Assembly (NCBI GenBank): GCA_028820635.1
Contig: JAPPIG010000115.1
Span: forward strand, 62,001-126,000
Length of the DNA stretch: 64,000 nt
DNA from: Candidatus Poribacteria bacterium
GTDB lineage: Bacteria > Poribacteria > WGA-4E > WGA-3G
Direction: 5' to 3'
Below the pieces are notes generated by a model. That model did no database searches. It worked only from the letters and a program-made list of their open reading frames with translations, and was not told where the DNA came from. The position numbers and the translations under genes were made by a program. Of the stretch, positions 17,763 to 27,193 are shown piece by piece; the stretch's first letter is position 1; every line of letters begins with the position of its first letter.

Positions 17763-19286
17763 ATGTCCACACTTTGGCTGATTATCCAACGAGAATTTAC
17801 CTCAAATATTTTAACATCCCGATTCATGATTGGGATTATTGTATGTCTGCTTTCAATTGCTGTCGCCGTATTTGTTCAGGTAGACGACTACGAAAAACGT
17901 TTGACGGGATATAATACCGCAGTCCGGGAAGCGAAGGCAGAAGCAGAGGCGTGGGAACTCTATTCCAAAATCAAACCGAAGGCACACCGTAAACCGAATC
18001 CGTTGGGTATCTTTAACGTGGGGACAGAGAACTCCGGAGCTAACACAGTTACCGTTGAGTTGGGAAAGCCTATTTTTGAATTTAACTTTCCTATTTGGGC
18101 GGCACCAACGCAAAAACGGGGTTCGGATAATCCGTTCTTGGCGATGTTCCTGACCGTAGATGTGGTTTTCATCTTCAAATTTGTGCTCAGCGCGTTAGCG
18201 ATTCTGTTTGCTTACAACACGATTTCAGGGGAACGAGAAGATGGCACGTTAAAACTTGTGTTATCCAATGCGATACCGAGAGATACGATAGTGTTTGGTA
18301 AATATCTGGGTGGCATGTTGTCTCTGTTTCCAATCGTTTTGATGAGTTTGATTGTGGCACTGCTGATCGCGTTTTCTTCGCCAGTTATCGCCTTTGATGG
18401 AAACGACATATTGCACATCGTGGCGATGTTCGGTGTTTCATTGTTATATGTGTCAACGTGGTATCTTTTAGGACTTGTCTTGTCTGTTTGGACAAAGCAA
18501 GCCGCAACAACGCTAATCCTTTCCATGTTTATTTGGGTGATCCTCACAAGTGTTCATTCAAATGTGGTGGCATTTGCAGTGGAAAAATTTCCTCCGCATC
18601 CAGTGAAATCTGAAATGACGCTTATCCAACCTGCTGCTGATGTATGGGAGCAATTTAAAAAAGAGCGGGATGCCTATCGAAGACAGAGAGGTTACGAAGA
18701 TTTGCAAAAGTCAATTATTTGGGAACCTGGGGCATCTTCAAGAGGAGTGGGCAGTGGTTCTTGGTCAGGAGGTTATTTTTTTACAGAGAGTTATAGCGTC
18801 ATAAATGTCGCCCAAGCAGATACCTCTATTTTCCAAGAGATTTTAGACTATCAGGAGCAGCTTCGGGTTGAATATACGGATAAGGCAGAAGAAATTCTCA
18901 AAGAACCCGCTGAGGCACGAGAGAAGAATTCCAAGTTCGCAGATGCTCTCTCTCGTATCTCCTTTGCAGATACATATCACTTCGCCGTTGGCGCAATAGC
19001 AGGGACAGACCGGCAGCGTTATAACGATTTTATTAAAAGTTCCAGAGACTATAAACGTCAAATTGTTGAGTATTTGAAAGATAAAAAGGCGTTTTCTTCG
19101 CGCGCGTGGTTTTCTAATGACAAGGGAAATGCGGCGTTGACCGATCTGCCCGTTTTCCAACATCAGCGACTTTCCCTTTCCGAAAGTTTATCGCGTGCGT
19201 CCATGGATATTTTGATTTTATTAGCATGGAATATCGTTCTATTCCTGGCGGCTTATGTCTCTTTCCTACGATATGATTTGAGTTGA
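17763..19286 (+). CDS. ABC-2 type transporter permease, A-like subfamily (first permease pair)
   Basis: 507 residues of the ABC2_membrane_2/DUF3526 (NosY-like) group. TM1 at about 21-40, a periplasmic loop with PNPLGIFNVG (79-88), four more TM segments between 130 and 280, a second large loop of about 190 residues, and the last TM before the tail FLRYDLS. After TM2 comes SGEREDGTLKLVLSNAIPRD (155-174), the cytoplasmic coupling segment that meets the ATPase. It is the most divergent of the A-like genes and has a serine/glycine-rich insert (about 320-340). It is followed after 18 bp by its partner permease; the two should form a heterodimeric channel. No ATPase gene is adjacent. Confidence 0.88.
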   Translation: MSTLWLIIQREFTSNILTSRFMIGIIVCLLSIAVAVFVQVDDYEKRLTGYNTAVREAKAEAEAWELYSKIKPKAHRKPNPLGIFNVGTENSGANTVTVELGKPIFEFNFPIWAAPTQKRGSDNPFLAMFLTVDVVFIFKFVLSALAILFAYNTISGEREDGTLKLVLSNAIPRDTIVFGKYLGGMLSLFPIVLMSLIVALLIAFSSPVIAFDGNDILHIVAMFGVSLLYVSTWYLLGLVLSVWTKQAATTLILSMFIWVILTSVHSNVVAFAVEKFPPHPVKSEMTLIQPAADVWEQFKKERDAYRRQRGYEDLQKSIIWEPGASSRGVGSGSWSGGYFFTESYSVINVAQADTSIFQEILDYQEQLRVEYTDKAEEILKEPAEAREKNSKFADALSRISFADTYHFAVGAIAGTDRQRYNDFIKSSRDYKRQIVEYLKDKKAFSSRAWFSNDKGNAALTDLPVFQHQRLSLSESLSRASMDILILLAWNIVLFLAAYVSFLRYDLS

Positions 19287-19304
19287 GAAAAGGAGTCGAA
19301 ACAG

Positions 19305-20765
19305 ATGGTTTGGCACATTGCAAAGAAAGAGATATACCACAACCTCACGACGCTCCGATTCTCCTTGATGATAATCCTTCTACCTGTGCTGTTTTTGGCG
19401 AATGCACTAATATATAGTCTTGGCGGCGATGGTTACACAACGCAAATCAACACTTATAACCGCCATGTAGAAAATAGTAGAGATTATATCAAAGAACAAG
19501 CGGGTAAGGGTTTGGCAGAATTAGCACTCATAGGACCTGGTGAGATTCTAAGACGCCCTACGCGGTTGACATTCTGTGCCGATGGGACAGATACATTAAT
19601 ACCGCGTTCTGTCAAAATGCAGAATACCGGAACAGCCAGTCGCAGTGGTTATGAGGAATTTGAAGATTTTGCTTGGAGAGCGCCGTGGACATTAGAGTAC
19701 CCTTTGCAAAATACGGGCGGTCCCGGGATGTCACAGATCAAAATAGACTGGGTTTTTATCGGTATCCTGATGAGTTTCTTCGCAATTTTGTTCACTTTTG
19801 ATGCCATTGCTGGGGAACGTTCAAGCGGCACACTGAGCTTAATCATGTCCAATACAGTCGCGCGCGGACAGGTGTTGCTGGGGAAATACATCGGCGCGTT
19901 TTTGACACTCATGGTACCGCTTTTAATTGGTATCCTGATGAATTTATTGGTTATCCTCATTTCAGGAAATATTCCGTTTGAGTTGGAGAATTGGCTATGT
20001 ATTTTGGGAATGGTAGGCTTGTTTGCATTACATATCTCTATTTTTATTTTTCTTGGTCTGTTTTTCTCAAGTCGTGTTTCAAACCCAATTACGAGTTTGG
20101 TATGGCTCTTGTTAACATGGGTCTGCTTAGCGTTTGTGTTTCCGAGTCTACTTGGCACTTTTGTCGGCAACATAAATCCGATTCCCTCTGTTGATGAAGT
20201 TTCTATGCAGAGAGAGGCACAATTAAAGCAGCTGGGAAATGAATACCATCCTTTTGGTAGGTCAGGAGATATACCCACTAAGTTAAGCAAGGCAGCATCT
20301 GCCGAGAATCCCGAAGCAACGCTTCTTTGGGCAACCTACCTCACGAAAGAAATGGAGACGAAAACACGGTTTAATGATGGACATATTGATCAGCAGTTTA
20401 GGCAAGTCCAACTCGCTCGTGACCTTACCCAAATCTCTCCGATAGCGACTTTCCAATATGCGATGGAAGGGTTGGCAAATACAGGTATTACCAGTTATAT
20501 GAATTTTGTTAAACAGGCACGCCGTTATCGGCAAACGTATGTTGACTTCGTAAAAACAGAAGATCAGAGCGACCCAGAAAGTCTACACATCTATCCTGTA
20601 AAAGAAGGATTGTCTCAGAAAACGGTGAATCCAGATACCGTGCCAGTCTTTACAGAGTACATCTCTTACCGTAGCGTGTTATCTCAAGTCGGTTTGCTGG
20701 TACTGTTCAATCTACTGTTCTTAATTATGGCGCAGGTTTCATTTCTCAAAAGTGATATAAAATAG
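19305..20765 (+). CDS. ABC-2 type transporter permease, B-like subfamily (partner of the preceding gene)
   Basis: 486 residues, starting MVWHIAKKEIYHNLTTLRFS like the other B genes. The first loop holds GPGEILRRPTRLTFCADGTD, the B-type counterpart of GPGxLYKKPSxLxFCAEG in its paralogs. Coupling segment AGERSSGTLSLIMSNTVARGQ follows TM2. The second large loop ends with SLHIYPVKEGLSQKTVNPDT and the last TM is followed by FLKSDIK. AAGGAG ribosome site 18 bp after the preceding stop. The substrate is unknown; the large outer loops suggest it handles an envelope lipid, peptide or protein. Confidence 0.88.
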   Translation: MVWHIAKKEIYHNLTTLRFSLMIILLPVLFLANALIYSLGGDGYTTQINTYNRHVENSRDYIKEQAGKGLAELALIGPGEILRRPTRLTFCADGTDTLIPRSVKMQNTGTASRSGYEEFEDFAWRAPWTLEYPLQNTGGPGMSQIKIDWVFIGILMSFFAILFTFDAIAGERSSGTLSLIMSNTVARGQVLLGKYIGAFLTLMVPLLIGILMNLLVILISGNIPFELENWLCILGMVGLFALHISIFIFLGLFFSSRVSNPITSLVWLLLTWVCLAFVFPSLLGTFVGNINPIPSVDEVSMQREAQLKQLGNEYHPFGRSGDIPTKLSKAASAENPEATLLWATYLTKEMETKTRFNDGHIDQQFRQVQLARDLTQISPIATFQYAMEGLANTGITSYMNFVKQARRYRQTYVDFVKTEDQSDPESLHIYPVKEGLSQKTVNPDTVPVFTEYISYRSVLSQVGLLVLFNLLFLIMAQVSFLKSDIK

Positions 20766-21212
20766 ACGCGAGGGTTCACAGCGGAACATCTGTCCAGATA
20801 CCTTGCAATGTATATCAGAAATAGTTTATAATTAACATGAGTTCAGCAAAAGCCGTAGGTTAGGTTAAGCGGTAACAGGCTAACACTACAATATTTCCAC
20901 AAAGACTTCTGTTTTCCAATGACTATTGTTATAGGTGGAAAATCCAACCTAAACCAAAATCCTTATATTGAACTCACGTTCCTGATTATGTAATTTATTG
21001 TGCCTCTTTTGAACGAAGTTTTTGCGTTCTATGTCCCGTTGTTAAAACCGTTTCTGCTTGTTTGTTGCAAAGCAGTTAAAAAAAATAAATTGTTGGATGT
21101 TCCAAAGGTGCATCCGAAAATGCGTATAAGCGATAAAACTAAAGAATCACAACATAGCTAAACGCTGGATATCCATCATTGATCGGTATAAGCGTCATTT
21201 CAAAGGTGAAAA
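20766..21212. repeat. 447-bp gap with one MITE-like unit (about 20834-20980)
   Basis: AACATGAGTTCA (20834-20845) and TGAACTCACGTT (20969-20980) are inverted ends of a 147-bp non-coding unit containing GTAGGTTAGGTT. The same end occurs at 40905 (AACGTGAGTTTGA). The remaining 230 bp before the next gene are AT-rich and hold nothing recognisable except a possible promoter. Confidence 0.5.
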
Positions 21213-21908
21213 GTGTATTTAAAATTTGAAATAGAGTTAAAGTTTAGAGATAAAATATATGGTGGCCTTCCAAAAGATAAAGATGTTTTAAAAAATTACG
21301 TCAAGAATAAATTTAGCAGTGAGGATACCTCGCCAACTGCCGATGATCTTGACCTTACCGAGGAGATTGAAAAACGTACCGTCGGTTTTAAACGCGACGA
21401 TCGCGGCATATACATCGGAAGTTATCAAATTAAGGCGATGCTTGCACAAGCAGCATCGTTATTAGAACTCACAATTACAAAGCGCGGCAGTAAACAGACG
21501 ATGCGTGAGGGACTTATAATCAAAGGACAAGATGAAGATGACACCTTTACCGGTGAAAAGATTTATCTGCTTCCACGCATAATGGAACCTACAGGTATCG
21601 AATCACATGCTGGTAATGTCTCAACACCGCAAGGCAGTAGATCGATTCTTAAAACCCTTGAATATGTATTAGAACCCACAGTCAAATTTCAATTGTGGTT
21701 GCTCAAAAACCGAATAGGCGAGGATAACCGCAGCAAAAAACTTGTAATAAAAGATATAAAGAAATGTTTTCTGTACGGGATGGAGCTGGGTCTCGGTTCA
21801 CACAGAAAATATGAGGCAGGGAAATTCGACGTGGTTCGGTTTGAAGAATTACCTTACGAGGAATCTGAAGAAATTAATTTTGAAATTCCATTACCGAAAA
21901 CCGAATAG
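21213..21908 (+). CDS. Protein of unknown function with a RAMP-like glycine-rich C-terminal loop
   Basis: 231 residues, GTG start behind AAAGGTGA. The N-terminus is a strand followed by GGLPKDKDVLKNYVKNK, the middle has GIYIGSYQIKAMLAQAAS, then LLPRIMEPTGIESHAG, TPQGSRSILKTLEYV, and MELGLGSHRKYEAGKFDVVRF (about 190-210). This order (short first strand, KxxL helix, G-rich loop of form GLGxxRxxxxGxF before the last strand) recalls single-domain RAMP/ferredoxin-like proteins and small proteins carried by phages. No CRISPR array or cas gene is near. A terminator hairpin directly follows, so it is an independent unit inside the permease array. Function unknown; the RAMP comparison is by eye. Confidence 0.55.
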   Translation: MYLKFEIELKFRDKIYGGLPKDKDVLKNYVKNKFSSEDTSPTADDLDLTEEIEKRTVGFKRDDRGIYIGSYQIKAMLAQAASLLELTITKRGSKQTMREGLIIKGQDEDDTFTGEKIYLLPRIMEPTGIESHAGNVSTPQGSRSILKTLEYVLEPTVKFQLWLLKNRIGEDNRSKKLVIKDIKKCFLYGMELGLGSHRKYEAGKFDVVRFEELPYEESEEINFEIPLPKTE

Positions 21909-22010
21909 TTCAGTAGTCGCGTACACGCCAAGCCAAGCATATTCTTTCCATTGCGACAATCCATAACGGATTCGGTTCTAACCCAAAATCAAGATGACGA
22001 ATCAAGTCTC

Positions 22011-22052
22011 AAAGATTTACCTCGGTGATACTCTCGCCGAGGTAAATCTTTT
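22011..22052 (+). terminator. Intrinsic terminator after the RAMP-like gene
   Basis: A perfect 15-bp stem (AAAGATTTACCTCGG / CCGAGGTAAATCTTT) with an 11-nt loop and a T-rich end. It lies 103 bp after the stop codon at 21908. Confidence 0.8.
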
Positions 22053-22055
22053 ATA

Positions 22056-22322
22056 ATACCATTTCTATATGATGATAGAACATTATCTGGTAGGTCGGTA
22101 GAGTTTACGAAACCCATAAATGTCAATTTAGCGGTTCACCACCCGGTAGGCGTGTTTTGTAAACGCGCCGAACCATAAATAATACTATTTCTAATTGACA
22201 AGTTTCATTCCGATTTTTGAGTTTCTTTGTAGGAGCGACCTCCTGGTCGCGACCAGGAGGTCGCTCCTACAGAAGAGAGTGTTGCATTCTTCCAACCAAT
22301 TTATGAATAATGTAATATCATT
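22056..22322. repeat. Composite of MITE-like elements (family 2)
   Basis: Starts ATACCATTTCTATATGATG and contains a second left end ATACTATTTCTAATTGACAA at 22182, followed by the perfect palindrome GTAGGAGCGACCTCCTGGTCG and its return CGACCAGGAGGTCGCTCCTAC. The right end is damaged (ATGTAATATCATTAG). It fills most of the 547-bp gap before the next permease. Confidence 0.65.
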
Positions 22323-22392
22323 AGAACGCGCCTACCATGATGGCGGACCGCTAATCTGAAAAATTAAATGGCACTGCTCTGGCAAAGTAGGT

Positions 22393-22422
22393 TTGAGTTA
22401 TCCGTAATGCGCATGATATACT
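22393..22422 (+). promoter_or_regulatory. Candidate sigma-70-type promoter of the 22.5-28.6 kb permease operon
   Basis: TTGAGT (22393-22398), 18 bp, TATACT (22417-22422), 39 bp before the ATG. No ECF-type motif is visible here, so this operon may be expressed by the housekeeping sigma factor. Confidence 0.4.
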
Positions 22423-22461
22423 ATATGTTCAGTAATCTATTATACATGTAGAGATGTGAAA

Positions 22462-23973
22462 ATGCTCAAAACACTCATTCGCCGAGAACTGCTTGATAAT
22501 TTAATGACATTCCGTTTCGCTGCAGCAGTCTTCATTATGTTGTTACTTGTGGTTGCAAATACCGCTGTGCTTATTAAGGATCATGAGCGACGTTTAGAAT
22601 CTTACAATACAGCACTGAAAAATTACCATGAGAATACACAGGAAAGAAAAACGTATACGTCAATGCCATTGGACGTTGCCCGTCCACCAAATCCGTTGAG
22701 TATCTTCAATGTGGGATTGGACAAACGGTTAGGGAACGAAATTTGGATATTTCATGGGTTAGTTCCCACGCTATGGGATGCTCGGATGCATGGTATAACG
22801 AATCCGCTTCTCAAACTTTTCGCTTCCATTGATATTGTGTTTATTTTTGAAGTGGTGCTGAGTCTCATGGCATTAATTTTCGCCTATGATGCGCTTGCGG
22901 GCGAACGCGAGCGCGGCACATTACGTCTGGTGCTAACGCATCCGGTCAGTCGGGGTCAAATCCTGCTGGCGAAATACATCAGTGCGATGATATGTCTGCT
23001 GGTGCCACTGCTGATAAGCCTAATTCTCGCTGTGATTTTGCTGACGACATCTACCAGTATATCACTGAGCGCAGGCGATTTTTTCCGTATCGGTGGCATT
23101 ATTTTGAGTTCAGTTGCGTATCTGTCGGTATTTTACCTCGTCGGCATGTTGATTTCAGCAGCAACCCGCAGAACCGGCACCGCGCTGATGCTCGCCATGT
23201 TTGTCTGGGGATTTTGGGTGTTGGTATATCCGAATGTGATCCTTGCTACGATTGCATCCCCCGATACCTCTCAGGCGAGTGCAGAATCCGCTAAAAACCA
23301 GATTCAACAGATATGGGAAGAATTAGATAGAGAACGAAAAAAGTTCCTTGCGAATGACGCTGTGCCAGGGGGAAGTCCGCGTTTCGGCATTCGCATAGAA
23401 TCTGGTTTCAACTATTATGAATACCCTATCATAGATTCCTCAGTCCTCAAACATACCCTCGTCTCTGGTGCCAACATTCTAAAACTACATTCGGAATCTG
23501 AACCGATGGTGCCGCATGCACAGAACTATTATCGCTACCTCGGACCACAGATTATTGATGCCGCAGAACGCACGTGGCTTATCCGAAAACCGGCACTCGA
23601 AACCATCTTTGTTCAACCAGCGAGGCTGGATCGCATTCTATTGCGGTTCTCGCCTGTCGGCATATACGACGCTGCAACGCAAGCGTGGGCAGGCACAGAC
23701 CTGTCCGGACTCAAAGATTTCTTTACTGCCGCACGGAAGCATCGCCGGGTTATGATTGATTTTTACTATGATAAAAAAGCGTTCGGTTCTCGTCAATGGT
23801 TTGCCGCGGATAAAGGCGCGGTAGAGTGGGAGAGTTTGCCTCAGTTTTCTTTTCAGAGAAGCAGTACCCAAACAAACGCTGCGCGAGCGTTACCAGATTT
23901 ACTCCTGCTGCTCATGATGAACATTTTTCTCTTTATGTTCATATTTCTGATTTTTATCAGGAGTGAAGTGTAG
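22462..23973 (+). CDS. ABC-2 type transporter permease, A subfamily (second pair)
   Basis: 503 residues from the ATG at 22462, matching the MLKTLIRRELL start of the paralog at 25549; an in-frame GTG two codons earlier is less likely. TM1 18-38, outer loop with PNPLSIFNVGLDKRLGNEI (77-95), TM2 125-145, coupling segment GERERGTLRLVLTHPVSRGQ (147-166), TM3 172-196, TM4 208-233, TM5 239-263, a 210-residue outer loop ending FGSRQWFAADKGAVEW, and TM6 before the tail FIRSEV. The same A gene with its spacer and B gene is present in inverted orientation at 34786-37844. The spacer to the next gene holds GTTATCAGTT-type repeats. Confidence 0.9.
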   Translation: MLKTLIRRELLDNLMTFRFAAAVFIMLLLVVANTAVLIKDHERRLESYNTALKNYHENTQERKTYTSMPLDVARPPNPLSIFNVGLDKRLGNEIWIFHGLVPTLWDARMHGITNPLLKLFASIDIVFIFEVVLSLMALIFAYDALAGERERGTLRLVLTHPVSRGQILLAKYISAMICLLVPLLISLILAVILLTTSTSISLSAGDFFRIGGIILSSVAYLSVFYLVGMLISAATRRTGTALMLAMFVWGFWVLVYPNVILATIASPDTSQASAESAKNQIQQIWEELDRERKKFLANDAVPGGSPRFGIRIESGFNYYEYPIIDSSVLKHTLVSGANILKLHSESEPMVPHAQNYYRYLGPQIIDAAERTWLIRKPALETIFVQPARLDRILLRFSPVGIYDAATQAWAGTDLSGLKDFFTAARKHRRVMIDFYYDKKAFGSRQWFAADKGAVEWESLPQFSFQRSSTQTNAARALPDLLLLLMMNIFLFMFIFLIFIRSEV

Positions 23974-23976
23974 AAT

Positions 23977-24118
23977 AGTTATCAGTTATCAGTTGTCAGT
24001 TAAGAGGTTATCGTTTAACAAACCTTTTTAACCGAAAACTGATAACTGAAAACCGAAAACTATTCTTCTGAAAACTGATAGCCGATACCTGACAACTAAT
24101 AACTGATAGCCGACAACC
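23977..24118. repeat. GTTATCAGTT-type tandem repeats between permease genes
   Basis: Degenerate repeats of AACTGATAACTGA and its complement TCAGTTATCAGTT in both orientations form a long imperfect hairpin. The nearly complementary copy is at 36206-36331. Similar short tandem repeats of this sequence are known from filamentous cyanobacteria; their presence here is seen directly, their role is unknown. Confidence 0.75.
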
Positions 24119-24135
24119 ACGAGGAACATAAAAAA

Positions 24136-25542
24136 ATGATATGGCATATCACAAAACGCGAACTCTACGACAACCTCATTAGCCTTCGATTTGCGCTGGC
24201 AACATTCCTTCTGTTTGGTTTAATGCTGACCAATGCTGTTGTCTATCTCCGCGAACATCCTGAGCGGATGCAGAAATATCACGATGATGTTACAGAAGCA
24301 CAAAATGAGTTAAGTACTCGGACACATTTATATGACATTGCGGTTCATGGCCCTGGTAGTCTTTACAAAAAGCCGTCCGTTCTCCAATTCTGTGCTGAGG
24401 GAGGTGACGTTTTTCTATCAGATAGAGTTTTCGGTGGATTTTTACATTGGCAAGATGGCAACTTAACAGGTTTCTGGAGCACACTTTATCACTACCCGAA
24501 TCCGGATTCAAAAAATATCCGTCCAGACACTATTAAAGTAGATTGGGGATTTGTGATTGGATATGTCTTAAGTCTCATCGCTATTCTGTTCACCTTTGAT
24601 TCAATTTCCGGTGATAGAGAACATGGTACGCTTCGTTTAACTTTGGCAAACGCCATCCCGCGCCATACTGTGTTGATTGGCAAATTTTTAGGCGCATTGG
24701 TTAGTATAAGTGTGCCTTTTACACTTGCGGTGTTGGCAAACCTATTGATAATTTCCACGTCCAGTGCCGTCCAACTTAGCACCGACGCGTGGAGCCGTTT
24801 AGCGATTATTTTCTGTATCGCAATTCTGTACCTGTGTCTATTTCTTGCGTTAGGGTTATTGGTTTCATCACTTGTGCAGCGGAATGCGGCGAGCCTTGTG
24901 ATTCTTCTATTGACGTGGGTTGTTTTTGTCGTTTTTATGCCGAGCACACTTGCGCCTATTACAAGCGGATTTTCTAAACCGATGGGACACTATGAATACA
25001 CACAGCGTCGTTCTAAACTTCACGAGCAACTCAAGAGTGAATACGAGGCGCGCGTGCAAAACATGGATGCGTTTCCATCTAAAAAGATGGAGTTAGCAGG
25101 TGAGTTTGTAATGAACGATGTCGCACAACGGATAAATTTAGGTCAAGAATACGTAAGTCAGCAGCATGCCCAAATTCAACTGATGCGTTCTGTCACGCGC
25201 ATTTCACCTGTTGCGATTGTCCAACATCTTTTTGAATCTTTTGCTGGCAGTGGGTTTGAGCGGCATCGACATTTTGTGGAGAATGTGCAGCGTTACGCGC
25301 GTGAATACCGAGAATTCGTCATGGATATGGATAGATCTGATCCCGATAGTCCGCATATTATTGGAGTTCGTGAGGGTATGTCGCAGAAGCCAGTGAACCC
25401 GGAGTCTATTCCGATATTTGAAGACAGACTCAGTCTCAGTCATGATTTTAACGCTGCGGCGATAGATTTGTTCCTGTTGGTGCTGTTTTTGGTGGTGCTG
25501 CTTTCAGGTGCGTATCTTGCGTTTGTCCGCATTGATGTTTAA
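24136..25542 (+). CDS. ABC-2 type transporter permease, B subfamily (second pair)
   Basis: 468 residues starting MIWHITKRELYDNLISLRFA after GAGGAA. The first loop holds GPGSLYKKPSVLQFCAEGGD; coupling segment SGDREHGTLRLTLANAIPRH lies after TM2. The large second loop contains RISPVAIVQHLFESFAGSGF and HIIGVREGMSQKPVNPESIP, then a last TM with tail FVRIDV. The closest relatives in the window are the B genes at 27194 and 34786. It ends 6 bp before the next A gene, so pairs two and three are one operon of A-B-A-B order. Confidence 0.9.
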   Translation: MIWHITKRELYDNLISLRFALATFLLFGLMLTNAVVYLREHPERMQKYHDDVTEAQNELSTRTHLYDIAVHGPGSLYKKPSVLQFCAEGGDVFLSDRVFGGFLHWQDGNLTGFWSTLYHYPNPDSKNIRPDTIKVDWGFVIGYVLSLIAILFTFDSISGDREHGTLRLTLANAIPRHTVLIGKFLGALVSISVPFTLAVLANLLIISTSSAVQLSTDAWSRLAIIFCIAILYLCLFLALGLLVSSLVQRNAASLVILLLTWVVFVVFMPSTLAPITSGFSKPMGHYEYTQRRSKLHEQLKSEYEARVQNMDAFPSKKMELAGEFVMNDVAQRINLGQEYVSQQHAQIQLMRSVTRISPVAIVQHLFESFAGSGFERHRHFVENVQRYAREYREFVMDMDRSDPDSPHIIGVREGMSQKPVNPESIPIFEDRLSLSHDFNAAAIDLFLLVLFLVVLLSGAYLAFVRIDV

Positions 25543-25548
25543 TTTAAA

Positions 25549-27039
25549 ATGCTTAAAACACTCATTCGCAGGGAACTGCTCAACAATCTCATGACCTTCC
25601 GCTTTGCCGCTGTGATGCTTATTACGTTGCTGCTTGTTGTGGCGAACACCGCTGTGCTTATACAGGATTACGAACAGCGTGTGGAAAGTTATAATGACGC
25701 TGTCAAAATACATTATGAAGGATTACGGAAAGTAAAAACGTATTCTACGATGTACCTGTTTGTGGATCGCGCGCCAAATCCGTTGAGTATTTTCAACGTC
25801 GGATTAGATAAACGCTTGGGGAACCTTATCGGTATCTGGCACGGGTTCGTGCCTACGCTGTGGGATACCGAAATGCACGGAACGGATAACCCATTTATTG
25901 CATTTTTCTCTTCCATTGATATCGTCTTTATCTTTGAAGTTGTCTTAAGTTTAATGGGACTGATATTTGCATACGATGCGATTGCGGGGGAACGCGAGCG
26001 TGGTACGTTACGGCTTGTTTTAGCACAACCTGTCCGACGCGGACAAATTTTGCTTGCCAAGTATATCAGTGCAATGCTGTGTCTATTAGTGCCACTGATT
26101 TTAAGTCTGCTATTGGCACTACTGTTGTTAATCCGATCAATTCCGTTGTCACCTGCTGACTTCTTCCGTATCGGCAGCATTGTTTTCGCATCGTTTGCGT
26201 ATCTATCGCTGTTTTATCTCATTGGAATGTTAATATCAGTTGCGACGCGTAGAACCGGCACAGCCTTAATGCTCGCTATGTTCGTCTGGGGGTTTCTAAT
26301 ACTGGTATACCCGAACCTGATTCGGGCAACGATCAATCCAGGTGGCAATATACAAGAACGTGTAAATACCGTGAATAATCAAGTCCAACGAATTGTAGAT
26401 GAGTATGAAAGAGATCGGAAAAAGTTCCTTGAAAATGAGGGCATCGCGGAGGGGTCGCGGTTTCACGAGGTGTTAGGACTCTATACGCAAGCGTCCGTAG
26501 ATTCAGCAAATATGATGTCTTACATTGAAAATTTGACTAACATTTCAGAGATACCTCCGGATTTTGAAAGATACGTTTCTGTTGCGAAAAGATATTTTGA
26601 CTTTGTTGAACCGCTCACTATCCGTACCACTGAGAGAGTTTGGTTCATCCGTAAGCAGGCACTTGATGACATTTTTGTTCGGCAGGCGACAATGGACAGA
26701 ATACTATTGAGACTCTCACCGGTGGGTATGTATGATGCTGCAACGCAGACGTTGGCGGGTACAGACCTACTGGGACTCAGAGATTTTTTTGAGGCGACGC
26801 GACGGTACCGCAAAATTGTGATTGATTATTTTTACGCAAAAAGGGCATTCGGATCACGGGAATGGTTTGCCGCTGACAAAGGGGCAGTCGATTGGAGCAC
26901 ATTTCCAGAGTTTGTTTTTGAGAGAAGCGATTTCTCGGTCAATGCAGCACGGGCATTACCAGATTTGTTTCTTCTGATTATCTGCAACCTCGTCTTGTTC
27001 ATGGGTATACTTCTCATTTTCACCAAAAGTGAAGTGTAG
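25549..27039 (+). CDS. ABC-2 type transporter permease, A subfamily (third pair)
   Basis: 496 residues. The start is 6 bp after the preceding stop with only a weak site, so translation is likely coupled. PNPLSIFNVGLDKRLGNLIG marks the first outer loop, AGERERGTLRLVLAQPVRRGQ the coupling segment, and REWFAADKGAVDWSTFPEFVF the end of the second outer loop; the tail is FTKSEV. The middle of the second loop is the least similar part between the A paralogs, which would be where different substrates or partners are recognised. Confidence 0.9.
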   Translation: MLKTLIRRELLNNLMTFRFAAVMLITLLLVVANTAVLIQDYEQRVESYNDAVKIHYEGLRKVKTYSTMYLFVDRAPNPLSIFNVGLDKRLGNLIGIWHGFVPTLWDTEMHGTDNPFIAFFSSIDIVFIFEVVLSLMGLIFAYDAIAGERERGTLRLVLAQPVRRGQILLAKYISAMLCLLVPLILSLLLALLLLIRSIPLSPADFFRIGSIVFASFAYLSLFYLIGMLISVATRRTGTALMLAMFVWGFLILVYPNLIRATINPGGNIQERVNTVNNQVQRIVDEYERDRKKFLENEGIAEGSRFHEVLGLYTQASVDSANMMSYIENLTNISEIPPDFERYVSVAKRYFDFVEPLTIRTTERVWFIRKQALDDIFVRQATMDRILLRLSPVGMYDAATQTLAGTDLLGLRDFFEATRRYRKIVIDYFYAKRAFGSREWFAADKGAVDWSTFPEFVFERSDFSVNAARALPDLFLLIICNLVLFMGILLIFTKSEV

Positions 27040-27041
27040 GT

Positions 27042-27190
27042 TAGTTATCAGTTGTCGGTTATCGGTTGTCAGTTAAGAGATAGTTACATAACAATTAATC
27101 TTCCATTGGAGTGTTTTTAAGACAGGGTAAATTATTGTGAAAACCTCTTCACTGACTGCTAACTGCTGACAACTGAAAACTGACAACTAT
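27042..27190. repeat. GTTATCAGTT-type repeats and a non-repetitive insert
   Basis: TTATCAGTTGTCGG-type units at the start and CTGACAACTGAAAACTGAC units at the end flank about 80 bp of unrelated sequence. Same family as at 23977 and 36206. It separates the A and B genes of the third pair, with no other ORF. Confidence 0.65.
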
Positions 27191-27193
27191 AAA

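Larger units (their letters stand above)
22462..25542. repeat. Left arm of an inverted duplication; right arm at 34786-37844
   Basis: The A permease, GTTATCAGTT spacer and B permease at 22462-25542 (plus) correspond in gene order and spacer to 34786-37844 on the minus strand. Spacers are nearly reverse complements; the proteins are similar but well diverged, so this is an old duplication. The region in between contains the third pair, TolC and the ATPase. Confidence 0.65.
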
